This document shows, one piece after another, positions 26,021 through 35,492 of a stretch of 64,000 nt of DNA. The stretch is from assembly GCF_030815415.1 (NCBI RefSeq), contig NZ_JAUSWW010000001.1:868001-932000 (forward strand), written 5' to 3'. The DNA comes from Streptomyces canus (GTDB taxonomy: Bacteria > Actinomycetota > Actinomycetes > Streptomycetales > Streptomycetaceae). The notes beneath the pieces are model-generated. The model worked only from the letters and a program-made list of their open reading frames with translations, did not search any database and was not told the DNA's origin. Every line of letters begins with the position of its first letter. The first letter of the stretch is position 1. Both the position numbers and the translations under genes were made by a program.

Positions 26021-26941
26021 TCACTGGCCCCCGTAGCGCTGCTTGACGGTCTCGCGCAGACGGTCAAGGGAGTCTCGGGGGCTGAGCGCGTCGTCGGCCA
26101 GTTGGTCGAGCGCTACGCGGTACTGCTCGGTCTCGTCACGGTCCTCCAGGAACGTGGCGCTCCTGATGTGCTCCAGGTAGACGATGTCCGGGAGATCGAG
26201 GCCGCCGAAGCGCAGGTACGTGACCGGAATGGCCGGCGCGGACGCGTTGGTCGCGTCCAGGGGGACGATCTGCACGACGATGCGCGTCTGCTCGGCCATG
26301 GTGATGAGGTGTTCCAGCTGTTCGCGCATGATCTCGCGGCTGCCCAGGACCCGCAGCAGCACCGACTCGTCGACGATCGCCCACAGCTGTGGCGCGTCCG
26401 GCCGCCCCAGCAGTTCCGCCCGCTTCATGCGCAGCTCCACGCGGCGGTTCACCTCGCGGCTCGGGGCCGCGGGCAGGCCACGCTCCACGACGGCGCGCGT
26501 GTAGGCCGGCGTCTGCAGCAGTCCGGGAACGTACTGAATCTCGAACGTACGGATGAAATCGGCCGCTTCTTGCAGCCCGACGAGTCGGTCGAACCATTCC
26601 GGCATCAACCGTTTGTCGAAACGCTGCCACCACCCGGGCTCACCGGCCCGCCGCAGCAGTTGCAGCAGGACGGACGCCTCGTACTCCTCCGTCTTGTAGA
26701 AGTCCAACAGCGCGCGGACATCGTCCTCGGTGGGTGGACGGCGACCCTTCCCCGCCTCGATGCGGGACAGCTTCGCCGGGCTGAACCCCACGGCCCGCGC
26801 CGCCTGCTCCTGCGCCATGCCCGCGTCCTCGCGCAGGCCCGCCAGCTGCACGCCGACCAGCATCTTCAGCAAGGTCGGCGCGGGCTCGGTGCGCTGCAGG
26901 TACGGCTCGAGACGGGAGACGCGCGGCGACTCGGAGGGCAT
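26021..26941 (-). CDS. XRE family regulator with DUF5753 domain (WhiJ-like)
   Basis: 306 residues. Residues ~25-75 form an XRE helix-turn-helix (REDAGMAQEQAARAVGFSPA then KLSRIEAGKGRRPP). From about residue 100 comes the DUF5753 domain typical of Streptomyces WhiJ/BldB-associated regulators (QYVPGLLQTPAYTRAV, LWAIVDESVLLRVLG, LEHIRSATFLEDRDE). GGGAGTCAGG precedes the ATG at 26941. It works with DUF397 partners; the DUF397 gene is 104 bases upstream on the same strand. Converges with the methyltransferase gene at a 15-base gap. Confidence 0.93.
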   Translation of the reverse strand: MPSESPRVSRLEPYLQRTEPAPTLLKMLVGVQLAGLREDAGMAQEQAARAVGFSPAKLSRIEAGKGRRPPTEDDVRALLDFYKTEEYEASVLLQLLRRAGEPGWWQRFDKRLMPEWFDRLVGLQEAADFIRTFEIQYVPGLLQTPAYTRAVVERGLPAAPSREVNRRVELRMKRAELLGRPDAPQLWAIVDESVLLRVLGSREIMREQLEHLITMAEQTRIVVQIVPLDATNASAPAIPVTYLRFGGLDLPDIVYLEHIRSATFLEDRDETEQYRVALDQLADDALSPRDSLDRLRETVKQRYGGQ

Positions 26942-27045
26942 CCTGACTCCCGGTGGGCAGAAGGCAACAGCCCGCATTATCGCACCGGTTGGCCGCTGTG
27001 CGCATGTCCGGGCCCGTGCCGGGTACGGACGGCACGCATCACCTT

Positions 27046-27294
27046 TCACATCAGGTCGTCGAACTCGCCGTCCTTCACACCGGCCAGGAAGGCCGCGACC
27101 TCGGCGGACGTGTAGATCAGCGCGGGACCGTGCGGATCACGAGAGTTGCGCATCGCCACGCCTCCCCCGGTCAGGGACGCCACCTCGACGCAGTTGCCTT
27201 CGGCGTTGCTGTGGCGGCTCTTGGTCCAGCGGACCTCCAGTGAACTCGCTTGCACCCCATTCGGAACTGATGGCACCGCAGTCTCCTCGCGCAT
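27046..27294 (-). CDS. DUF397 domain protein, partner of XRE regulator
   Basis: 82 residues with the DUF397 core: VRWTKSRHSNAEGNCVEVAS, MRNSRDPHGPALIYTSAEVA and AFLAGVKDGEFDD. DUF397 proteins act with DUF5753 XRE regulators as a toxin-antitoxin-like or developmental control pair in Streptomyces. ATG at 27294 is chosen because GAGAC lies just upstream; a GTG at 27336 would add 14 residues. Upstream of, and in line with, its XRE partner. Confidence 0.9.
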   Translation of the reverse strand: MREETAVPSVPNGVQASSLEVRWTKSRHSNAEGNCVEVASLTGGGVAMRNSRDPHGPALIYTSAEVAAFLAGVKDGEFDDLM

Positions 27295-27426
27295 GACTGT
27301 CTCGATCCACGCCTGCAATTTCTCGTGAAATTGCACGGACTGGCTGTCGACGTGGATAATAACCCTGTCGCCAACATCCGTGCTGGCGCCTAGATCTGAC
27401 GTCCTGACGCCACCTCAGGAGATGCC

Positions 27427-27936
27427 GTGTCGCAACCCGCGCGCCCCGCACCCTGGCCTGGCCCGGCCGTGCTCCCGGCACAGCGGGCCGCGGCCCTCGC
27501 CCCCGCCTCGCGCCCCACCGGCAGAAGCGCCGCCCTGCGCCTGCCCGGCAGCAGCGAGGGATGCGCACAGGCGCGCGAGTTCACCGAACGCATCCTGGGC
27601 GAGTGGGAGTTGGGGCAGTGCCGGGACGACGCTCTGACCGTCGTCTCCGAACTCGCCGCCAATGCTGTACTGCACGGCCGAAGGAGCGACACCCTCGACG
27701 ACACCGAGTCCGAGGTGTGGCTACGTCTCACGCGCCGCACGGCCCACCTGGTGTGCGCCGTGACCGACCAGGGCGACGGACTTCCGCACACGGCGCACGC
27801 GCCGAACGTGCTCAGCGAACACGGCCGAGGCCTGTTCATCGTCGAGGCCCTCGCGCAGCACTGGGGCTGGACCCGCCACGCACCCCGGTACAAGACCGTC
27901 TGGGCCATGCTGCCCACAGGGGCGCGCCGGGCATGA
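27427..27936 (+). CDS. HATPase-type anti-sigma/regulatory ATP-binding protein
   Basis: 169 residues. After a Pro/Ala-rich start, residues ~50-165 form an RsbW-like GHKL ATPase domain. The N-box is VVSELAANAVLHGRR, G1 is VTDQGDGLP and G2 HGRGLFIVEALAQHWGW. Such stand-alone ATPase domains are the third member of WhiJ-like (XRE-DUF397-ATPase) modules. AGGAG precedes the GTG start. Divergent from the DUF397 gene (about 130 bases), and its stop overlaps the next start (ATGA). Confidence 0.9.
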   Translation: MSQPARPAPWPGPAVLPAQRAAALAPASRPTGRSAALRLPGSSEGCAQAREFTERILGEWELGQCRDDALTVVSELAANAVLHGRRSDTLDDTESEVWLRLTRRTAHLVCAVTDQGDGLPHTAHAPNVLSEHGRGLFIVEALAQHWGWTRHAPRYKTVWAMLPTGARRA

Positions 27937-28472
27937 AGCCGCGTACCGAGCTCCGAAACGGTCAGGGAGCCGTGCCGCAGCCGCAGCAGACCACCACGCT
28001 CCGCGACGTCGGTCTCGTCTCCTGGGGCGACATCGAGGACTCGTCGGGATCCGCCGCCGCCATCCCCTACCTGCTCGCCGCCATCGCCTCGGGCGACAAG
28101 TCCGCCTCGCAGAACGCGCTGGACCGATTGCGGCACCGGATCTGCCGGCACGGCTTCGTCGTCGGACAGGCAACGGCCATCACGGTCCCCTTCCTGTGGG
28201 ACCTGGCCCAGCGCCCGCAGACGTCGTGCCGCGTGCAGATCCTGGGCCTGCTGCGGAACATCGCCGGCGCCCACCAATGGGAGACCACGGCCGCCGCCTT
28301 CCCGAAGCTCCGACGCCGCCACGGTGACCATGTCGAGTGGGAGTCGGCCGCCCGCCGGGCCGTGCACGCCCAGCGCGGCATCATCCCGCGTCTCCTGGCC
28401 GAGCAGGACAACGAACTCGTGGACGCGACCGAGGCCCTCGCCTGCACACTGACCGAGTGCGGCCCACGATGA
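27933..28472 (+). CDS. Helical-repeat (HEAT-like) hypothetical protein
   Basis: 179 residues, starting in a four-base overlap with the ATPase gene, so translation is coupled. The sequence is a run of helices: IPYLLAAIASGDKSASQNAL, AITVPFLWDLAQRPQTSCRV, LGLLRNIAGAHQW and AVHAQRGIIPRLLAEQ. This is typical of HEAT or armadillo-type scaffolds. No signal peptide. The coupling suggests it binds or modulates the ATPase; that is inference. Confidence 0.8.
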   Translation: MKPRTELRNGQGAVPQPQQTTTLRDVGLVSWGDIEDSSGSAAAIPYLLAAIASGDKSASQNALDRLRHRICRHGFVVGQATAITVPFLWDLAQRPQTSCRVQILGLLRNIAGAHQWETTAAAFPKLRRRHGDHVEWESAARRAVHAQRGIIPRLLAEQDNELVDATEALACTLTECGPR

Positions 28473-28585
28473 CTCAGACGATGCGGGCAGCAGCCCCGTC
28501 GTAGATGCCGCTGAGCTCCGAATCGGTGCGCGTGAGGACTTGCGCGATCTCCGTAGACCCGCGAAATCGAGTACTGCACGCCGTT

Positions 28586-29048
28586 TTAAGCCGTGCGCTC
28601 GGCCGTCAAAAATGTTGCATAGTCGATGACTGCCGGCGTCTTCACAGCACCTGCGTAGACGAGCCCGGCCACGGTGACTCCGGCCGGCTGATACAGATAG
28701 GGCCCGTCGCTACGGGGGAAAGCCGAGCCCGGACCCACGGTGCAAGAGCCTCCCCGGTGGCGCAGCCCGTCCAGGTGAAGGGCCAGCCCGCAACGAGCGG
28801 CATCCGAGCCGGCTACAGACCGCCTTTCCACCACGCCGGGATTCACGGTCCCCGGAGTTCGCAGTGGAAAGCCCGCCCGCTGGACCCACGACGATGTCGC
28901 CGGCCACAGCAGCCCACCGAACCACCGCGCAGCCGTCCCCGGCGGCGCTGGTGACCATTCGGACCTCAGCGCTGACCTTCGGGATCGTGTCCTTGAAGAT
29001 GTTCCCGCACGCAGCGCCCGGTCCGATGCCGGACATATCGCTGCTCAT
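28586..29048 (-). pseudogene. Possible frameshifted secreted or unknown gene
   Basis: Two minus-strand frames could be one gene. The first starts ATG 29048 (MSSDMSGIGPGAACGNIFKD, then CAVVRWAAVAGDIVVGPAGG). Near 28850 sense passes to another frame ending PYLYQPAGVTVAGLVYAG, KTPAVIDYATFLTAERTA and a stop. Base composition is lower in GC than neighbours. No family recognised and no supporting context; chance frames are possible. Confidence 0.3.
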
Positions 29049-29435
29049 GCCGAGGATCTCGCAGTCAGACCCGCGGTTCGGCCCGTGGCCGGGATCTCCC
29101 ACAGCTTATTCGAGTGGTCGAGAATTGGTGTCGCGACTGGGGAGAAGAAGCTCCGCACGATGTAGTCGCAGTTTCCACGGGTCAGCGACGACGACATCGC
29201 CATCTATCTCGTCGTAGCGCGAGGATACTTCCGATCTGGGCGGCACTCTCCATAGAGCGAGAGACGCTCGCTGTACGCGGATTTACCGTTCGTTTCGCTG
29301 CGATATCCCCGAGGTGGATCTCGCCGACTTGGGACCGGTTCAGGCGTTGAGATAGGGCACGGCGACGGACCGCGTCAAAAACGCCTTGGGGTCTTGCAGG
29401 TGTGCAAGTCACGGCCGCGCGGCGGTCGGGTTCAC

Positions 29436-30512
29436 TCAGGTGAGGAGTTTCGCGAGGGTGGGCCATCTCGGTGGGTGGGTCGATCACCGGCTGGATGAGG
29501 AGTTCGTCGATGCCGGCGTGTTCCAGGGTGGCGATGCGGGCGAGGAGGTCGTCGCGGGTGCCGACCAGGGCCAGGGCGTTCATGAGCGAGGGCAGGACGA
29601 GGTCCCGGTCCTGCGGTGCGATGCGTCCGAGGTAGTTGGGGTAGAGCCTGGTGTGCCGGTCCGGCGCGGTAGCGGTGGTGCCGCGCCGGTCGAGGAGGAG
29701 CCGCACCGCCTCGCGTTCTCCGGGGCCGAGTCGGTCGGCGAAGGCGGGTGTGTCGGCGGCCGTGTCCGCGGCGTAGGCCAGCAGCGACAGGACGAGTGGC
29801 CCGTTGCATCCCGGGCCGCGTCGCTGTGGTGGTCCTCGTTCTCGTCGAGCAGGTGGAGCGAGGTGACCACGTAGGAGTCCGCCTGGGAGCCCGTTGGGGC
29901 GTCGGGGTCGCGGGGCGCGCCCCGGGCGGCGTGGCGGCGGGTGTCACGCAGCGCCTGCCAGGCGGTGGGGTCCAGCAGTCCGAAGGAGATGAGGCCGGTG
30001 CCGCGACGGCCGGCGACGGCGGCGGCCTGCGGCCCGAGCGCGGCCACGACGAACTCGATCGGGTCGGCGGTGTTCACGTGCGCCCCGGCGTGCAGGAACC
30101 GGATGTCGCGCACCCGGTCACCTTCGCGGTACTCGGTCGAACGTCCGGCGCACAGGTCCTGCAGTGCGGCAGTGAAGTTCTCCAGCTGAGCCGCCGTGGT
30201 CGGCCGCATGCCCAGGGTGCGCCGGGCAGTGTTTCCGGTGCCGACTCCGCAGATGATCCGGCCCGGTGCCAGGGCGTTGAGGCTGTCGAGCCCGCACGCG
30301 GCGGCCGGCGCCGAACGCAGCGCCGGTGAGGTCACGCCGATGCCGAGCCTGATGCGGCTGGTGGCCTTCGCGCACAGGCTCAAAGCGACGAAGGCGTCGC
30401 CCTGGACCATCGGGGTGTCATTGACCCAGAAACTGTGCAAGCCCAACTCCTCGGCCTGCACGGCCAGATCCTCCACACCGGGCTGCGCGGCGACGACGAG
30501 GCCTGCACGCAT
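29436..30512 (-). pseudogene. LLM flavin-dependent oxidoreductase, two frameshifts
   Basis: A nearly full-length luciferase-like monooxygenase. It starts ATG 30512 (MRAGLVVAAQPGVEDLAVQA) and has TSRIRLGIGVTSPALRS, LNALAPGRIICGVGTGNTA and PIEFVVAALGPQAAAVAGRR. Near 29805 the sense shifts frame (continuing PLVLSLLAYAADTAAD and RLYPNYLGRIAPQDRDLVLP), and near 29455 shifts back to end LAKLLT at 29436. The two shifts compensate. Either it is a young pseudogene or the assembly has two indels in homopolymer-like tracts. If repaired the protein would have about 358 residues. Confidence 0.75.
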
Positions 30513-30549
30513 CAGAACCTCCACGGTGTGCTGCGGATCGATTCGAACC

Positions 30550-30755
30550 TGCTCAGCATGGCAGGTGCCCGCGTAGGGCCGTTGGGGCGTCGCGCGATCT
30601 GGTTGCGTCGAAAGCCCGCCTCGTCCCCGAAACAGATCGAGGCGGACCAGCCATTCCGGCGCAGCAGCTGCCACACGCCCTGGATCGTGTACTCCCGCGC
30701 GATGGCACCGGTTCGGCCCCCTGCGTGAACCGCATGATCCCCTCGTACCGCATGG
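30550..30755 (-). pseudogene. IS630-type transposase remnant with internal deletion
   Basis: A minus-strand frame reads REYTIQGVWQLLRRNGWS, the second helix-turn-helix of IS630-family transposases, followed directly by ASICFGDEAGF, the first catalytic Asp region. Some 30-40 residues normally between them are missing. It sits immediately upstream of the broken LLM gene. Confidence 0.6.
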
Positions 30756-30950
30756 ATCAAGGAACGTCAGGAGCCTGCGGACACCACGAGTTCAACCTGA
30801 GGAACTCCAGTTTCCCTTTCTTGTTGTTCTGATCTCGAATTCGGAAGATTTAATCGGTCGGTCGAGAATCAGTAACATTCATGGTGGGATCTGGATTCGC
30901 GGCGCTACGATGCGTGAGCCGATATGCGTGCACGGGGAATCGGGGGAATC

Positions 30951-32069
30951 ATGCGTGCGGTGCGATCAAAGGTGCTCTGTCTGCCTATAGTCGGCGTGAT
31001 GCTGCTGTGCCTGGCGGGGGCGGCGGGGTGTGAGGATTCCGATGCGTCGGTCTCCTTCACTCCGACATTCTCGCCGGTGACATTCACACTGGATTCATCA
31101 GGCAAGATCACCTTTAGCGTAGGTCGATCTTTTGTGACTCCGATCGGGGTTTTTTCGGTGAACGCGGGCGTTGAACACCAGTTCATAATCAGCCCCGAAG
31201 GGTATCTCACCGCAATCTTCCGGTACGTCAGTTCGAAACAGGGCCTGGTCGAGGCCGCTTATCTGGTGCGGACGGACCGCCGGGTCGAACCGACACTCGA
31301 CGGCCAGGAACTCGCGGTGGCACGGGGCGGCGAGCTCCGGATCGACATGACGGATGCCGAGCCGGGCAGCAGGCTGACGATCTCCGACATACCGCAGGAC
31401 AAGCCGGTACCGAGCGCGTCGGCGTCCTCCTGCGCGGACTCCGGCGATATCGCTCTCGTCCTGCCGGAGGTGTCCGCCGGGGACTCCGTGACGGACACCG
31501 TGGCCAAGCTGTCGTCCGCCTGCCTGCAGGTGCAGTACGCCTCCGAGGGGGCGGACGTGTCGGAGGGTACGGTCACCCGCGTTGTCGTTCCCACGACTGT
31601 CCCGGACGGTTCGGTGCAGCTGCCTCCGGCCGGGGAAGGGTCTCCCGGGCCCGGCGACAAGGTCACCGCGAGCGGGCGGCAAGCGGCGACGATCTACGTC
31701 GCGGCCCCCGCCGAGGGGGCTTCCCCGACGGAGACCAGCCCGTCCCCGTCCGAGGACCAGGAGCCCACCCCTTCACCGACGGACCCCTCACCCACAGGCA
31801 CCACCACCGTCTACGGCGAGGCGTCCGCCCCGGTCCGCTCCGAGCCGAACACGGCCGGCAGCGTGCTCAGTACGATCACTGTCGGCGGCGACTACCCGGC
31901 GCTCTGCTCGCGTCAGGGCGAAGAGGTCACCGCCCATGGCAAGACGAGCGCGATCTGGGTCCAACTTGCACTCCAGAGCGGCGACACAGGCTGGGTCACG
32001 GCCACGGCCCTCAGCGGCGAACCGGAGACCATCGTGCCCACGCCGTGCGGAACGGAACCCAGCGACTGA
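30951..32069 (+). CDS. Lipoprotein with SH3b-like C-terminal region
   Basis: 372 residues. The signal (residues 1-27) ends in the lipobox LAGAAGC, so it is anchored outside the membrane. The middle part is beta-rich. A Ser/Pro/Thr-rich linker (about residues 255-290) leads to a C-terminal domain (APVRSEPNTAGSVLSTITVG, GWVTATALSG) that resembles bacterial SH3 domains, which bind cell-wall peptides. ATG at 30951 follows GGGGGAATC; an earlier ATG at 30924 would add nine residues before the signal. The upstream 160 bases are AT-rich (GATTTAATCGGTCGG) and probably hold its promoter. Confidence 0.8.
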   Translation: MRAVRSKVLCLPIVGVMLLCLAGAAGCEDSDASVSFTPTFSPVTFTLDSSGKITFSVGRSFVTPIGVFSVNAGVEHQFIISPEGYLTAIFRYVSSKQGLVEAAYLVRTDRRVEPTLDGQELAVARGGELRIDMTDAEPGSRLTISDIPQDKPVPSASASSCADSGDIALVLPEVSAGDSVTDTVAKLSSACLQVQYASEGADVSEGTVTRVVVPTTVPDGSVQLPPAGEGSPGPGDKVTASGRQAATIYVAAPAEGASPTETSPSPSEDQEPTPSPTDPSPTGTTTVYGEASAPVRSEPNTAGSVLSTITVGGDYPALCSRQGEEVTAHGKTSAIWVQLALQSGDTGWVTATALSGEPETIVPTPCGTEPSD

Positions 32070-32149
32070 GCTCTCCGGTCTTCACCTCGTGCAGCAGGTC
32101 CGCGAGGGCGTGGAGTGAGGTCCTGGCTATCTCGTGGAGCTGGTCACTC

Positions 32150-32359
32150 TCACGGAGGTGGATGCGCTTCGGGGCGGATGCCGGGACGCGTTGCGCCTTC
32201 TTCCCACGCGCGCCGGCAGTGCCGCACCGACCGCGCCGTCACCCGCAACTCCCGCACAGCGGCCTCGGTTTGGTCTCCCTGCGTGAACCGCTCGGCAGCC
32301 TCCAACCGCAGCCGACTCCACTTCTCCTGCTCCCCGCGCTTCAGCGCGCCTCCCTGCAA
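32150..32359 (-). pseudogene. IS630-type transposase N-terminal remnant
   Basis: The frame reads KRGEQEKWSRLRLEAAERFT then EAAVRELRVTARSVRHCRRA, the first helix-turn-helix of winged-helix IS630-like transposases (usually VSERSVxRWRRAW). The rest is lost. The surrounding 32070-32575 contains no other gene; the ribosome site GAGGAGCAGC for the next gene is at its right end. Confidence 0.65.
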
Positions 32360-32575
32360 GCTCGACCTGAGTAATCACGCACGCAACTCTCCAACAGCCC
32401 CGGGATCTCAGTGAGTTCGCCAGGGCCTCTCGCAGTTCAGGCCACAGCAGAATCCGGGCATGCGCGACGGATCACGCCAAAGCCATGGCCGGGCCTCTGG
32501 TACGACGACCGCTCCGTCCGCCATCCAGCACCGCAAGAGGCATGATTCAAGGCACAGAGCATCAGGAGGAGCAGC

Positions 32576-33796
32576 GTGACCAACACCAGCGACACCCGCC
32601 CGGCAGGCGATGAAGCGCAAGCGGCTCGACCGAGTCGACTGCACCGGCTGATGCGCTACATCCCCCTGGTTGCACCCGTCCTGCTGTGGGCTGTGCCCTG
32701 CTGGGTGCTGCTGTACTCCGGGCAGCACTGGCCGCTGCCCGTCACTCTGGTCGGCACCGCCCTGTTCGTCCTCGGTCTGATCGGTATGCCGCTCGCGATG
32801 ATGCGCGGCCATGGCCGGCGCCAACAGGACTGGGCGGCGATCATAGGTGACACCCTGCTGGGCAGCAGTTGGGTCCTGTTCACCTGGTCCGTTCTGCTCG
32901 GCGTCCTGCTCCGGCTGGCCCTGACCGTGGCCGGCGTCGGGGACGGACAGGATCGGGCCCGCATCGTGACGTGGACCGTCCTCGGTGTGGCCGTCGTACT
33001 CCTTGCCTGGGGGTACGCCGAGGCCCGTCGCGTACCCCGCGTACGTGAACTGGACGTGCGGCTTCCGCGCCTGGGAGCCGGACTGGACGGAACCCGTGTC
33101 GCTCTCATCACCGACACGCACTACGGCCCCCTCGACCGCGCCCGCTGGTCGGCACGGGTCTGCGAGGTCGTGAACACATTGGAGGCCGATCTCGTCTGCC
33201 ACACCGGCGACATCGCGGACGGCACGGCTGACCGCCGCCGCGCCCAAGCTGCCCCGCTCGCCACCGTGCAGGCCACCAGGGCCCGGGTCTACGTCACCGG
33301 CAATCACGAGTACTACAGCGAGGCACAGGGCTGGGTCGACCTGATGGACGAGTTGGGCTGGGAACCGCTGCGCAACCGCCATCTGCTGCTCGAACGTGGC
33401 GGCGACACCCTCGTGGTCGCCGGCGTGGACGACGTCACCGCCGAATCCTCCGGCCTGGCCGGCCACCGCGCCCACCTCGCCGGGGCCCTGGACGGCTCCG
33501 ATCCCGATCTCCCCGTTCTGCTCCTGGCGCACCAGCCGAAGTTCGTCGACCGGGCGGCAGACGCGGGCATCGACCTGCAACTCTCCGGCCACACCCACGG
33601 CGGCCAGATCTGGCCCTTCCACCACCTGGTCCGTATCGACCAGCCCGCCGTCGCCGGCCTCAGCCACCACGGCACGCGCACCCTCCTCTACACCAGCCGC
33701 GGCACCGGCTTCTGGGGCCCGCCGTTCCGCATCTTCGCCCCCAGCGAGATCACCCTGCTCGTGCTCCGCTCCCCTCAGCAGCCCACCGCTCCTTAG
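32576..33796 (+). CDS. Membrane metallophosphoesterase (YkuE/YaeI-like)
   Basis: 406 residues. Four membrane helices (about 29-48, 55-75, 96-118, 131-148) are followed by a calcineurin-like phosphoesterase domain. The metal motifs are in order: DTHYG (Asp180), HTGDIAD, VTGNHEYY and LSGHTHGGQIWP. The family cleaves phosphoesters, in YaeI-like members of lipid-linked substrates near the membrane; the exact substrate is unknown. GTG start at 32576 follows GAGGAG. Single gene. Confidence 0.92.
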   Translation: MTNTSDTRPAGDEAQAARPSRLHRLMRYIPLVAPVLLWAVPCWVLLYSGQHWPLPVTLVGTALFVLGLIGMPLAMMRGHGRRQQDWAAIIGDTLLGSSWVLFTWSVLLGVLLRLALTVAGVGDGQDRARIVTWTVLGVAVVLLAWGYAEARRVPRVRELDVRLPRLGAGLDGTRVALITDTHYGPLDRARWSARVCEVVNTLEADLVCHTGDIADGTADRRRAQAAPLATVQATRARVYVTGNHEYYSEAQGWVDLMDELGWEPLRNRHLLLERGGDTLVVAGVDDVTAESSGLAGHRAHLAGALDGSDPDLPVLLLAHQPKFVDRAADAGIDLQLSGHTHGGQIWPFHHLVRIDQPAVAGLSHHGTRTLLYTSRGTGFWGPPFRIFAPSEITLLVLRSPQQPTAP

Positions 33797-33962
33797 CACC
33801 GGGCTTCCGGCGGGAGCGCGGCCCGGGCGTCGAGGACGAGCCACGGTCCCTGGCGGACCAGGCACTGGCGGCAAGGGCCGGCCATCGTGAAGTCTGGCCG
33901 CACATGCCTGACAGCGGGCTCCTCCCACCAGGGTGTCGACACGACGACGGAGGCAGCAGTCG

Positions 33963-35153
33963 ATGGACCGAGCCGACGACGCACGCAAGATTCGCAGAGA
34001 TCGCACCGAGCCCGTCTGCCCGATCGACCGCGGGGACGACGGCACGTGGCAGGTACGCGGCTATCACGCCGCACGCGCCGTTCTGCGCAGCACCGACACC
34101 GTGCAGGCGGGCCTCGGGATCGAGACCGTGGAGAAGCTGCCCGCTCGGATCCGGCGGCCCGTGCTGTACCGCGACGGGCTTGAGCACCGCGAACACCGCC
34201 GTCAGACCGCCCGCTACTTCACACCCCGCCGCGTGGACGAGCACTACCGGGAACTGACCGAGCGCATCGCGCGCCGGCACCTCGACACCCTGCAGAGCGC
34301 GGGTGAGGCGTGGCTGGAGGACCTCACCTTCGGCGTCTCGATCGATGTGGCGTGCGAGGTGATCGGCCTGACCCGTAGCAGACGCGGGATCCAGCGTCGG
34401 CTGGAGCGCTTCTTCCCCGAGAAATTCGGCAGACCCGGGCTGACGAGTTGGCACGGGATCTACTGGTTGTTCCGCCAGAACAGCAACTGGCTGCGGATCT
34501 ACCTCGCCGACGTCCGCCCAGCCGTGCGCGCCCACCGCAAACGGCCCGCGGACAACCTGATCTCGCACCTGATCGCCGAGGGCTGTTCCCCTGCCGAGAT
34601 CCTCGGCGAGTGCCTCACCTACGCCGCCGCCGGCATGGTCACCACGCGGGAGTTCATCAGCGTCGCCGCATGGCATCTGTTCACCGACGCCGCGCTGCGC
34701 GAGCGCTACACGACCGGGAGCGAGAGCGAACGCCTGGCGGTGATTCACGAACTCCTGCGCCTGGAGCCCGCGGTCGCCCGCCTCAAGCGGAGGACCACCG
34801 GCGCCCTGAGTCTGCCGAGCACCGACGGGCCGGTCACCGTGCCCGGCGACGCGCTCGTCGAGATCTTCGTGGACGAGGCGAACACCGACCCGGAGGCCGT
34901 GGGCGACACCCCCACAGCGGTCCGGCCCGGCAGGCCGACGACGACCGGCCGATACGCGACCGCCCTGTCCTTCGGCGACGGACCGCACCGCTGCCCCGGT
35001 GCCGACATCGCGTTGATGGAGGCCAACGTCTTCCTCGGTCACCTTTTCGCCCTTGAGGGCATCCGCATGCTCACTCCGCCCCGCGTCACGTTCCAGGACG
35101 AGATCGGGGGCTATGTGATCCGCGGACTCCGTGTGGCTGTCGACCGGCGGTGA
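33963..35153 (+). CDS. Cytochrome P450
   Basis: 396 residues, normal for a soluble bacterial P450. The haem Cys is residue 344 in FGDGPHRCPGADIA. ExxR is in HELLRLEPAVAR. The I-helix region is AAAGMVTTREFISVAAW, which has TT but not the acid-alcohol pair, as in some Streptomyces P450 groups. The start at 33963 (MDRADDARK) follows GGAGG by about ten bases; an earlier GTG at 33933 is possible. No ferredoxin gene is adjacent, so electrons come from elsewhere. Substrate unknown. Confidence 0.92.
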   Translation: MDRADDARKIRRDRTEPVCPIDRGDDGTWQVRGYHAARAVLRSTDTVQAGLGIETVEKLPARIRRPVLYRDGLEHREHRRQTARYFTPRRVDEHYRELTERIARRHLDTLQSAGEAWLEDLTFGVSIDVACEVIGLTRSRRGIQRRLERFFPEKFGRPGLTSWHGIYWLFRQNSNWLRIYLADVRPAVRAHRKRPADNLISHLIAEGCSPAEILGECLTYAAAGMVTTREFISVAAWHLFTDAALRERYTTGSESERLAVIHELLRLEPAVARLKRRTTGALSLPSTDGPVTVPGDALVEIFVDEANTDPEAVGDTPTAVRPGRPTTTGRYATALSFGDGPHRCPGADIALMEANVFLGHLFALEGIRMLTPPRVTFQDEIGGYVIRGLRVAVDRR

Positions 35154-35492
35154 GACCACTCCAGCGCTGGCTGCTGTCCTCCAGGAGCCGCTGCGGGAGC
35201 TGCTGAAGCAGTTATGCGGAGGCCGAGCCGGGCTGTGCCCAATCCCCTCCTGCCTTCCAAGTGAAGTCCGCTGCGGTTGCGTCCAGGGAAGTGGTGTACG
35301 GGTTCGACCTGATCCGAGGGTTTGGATGAACGGCCACCGACTGATCTTCGAAGTGCCGAAGCCTCGAAGGAGATCAGCACGACGACCGCGCCTGACAATT
35401 TGCCAGCCGACGCATAGGAGCGAGACACCCGGACCGGGAGGTGCTGGCCGCAGTCTGGTTCGTGGCCAGCGCCTTCGGATGCACGGCCGCCA
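35154..35492. other. Intergenic, nothing recognised
   Basis: 339 bases after the P450 gene. I see no gene, RNA or strong terminator hairpin. The right end grades into the IS5-like relic. Confidence 0.5.

Noticed and set aside
33963..35153. P450 as the centre of a biosynthetic cluster
   Set aside because: Neighbours are a metallophosphoesterase, an IS5 relic and small unknowns. There is no ferredoxin or scaffold-building enzyme.
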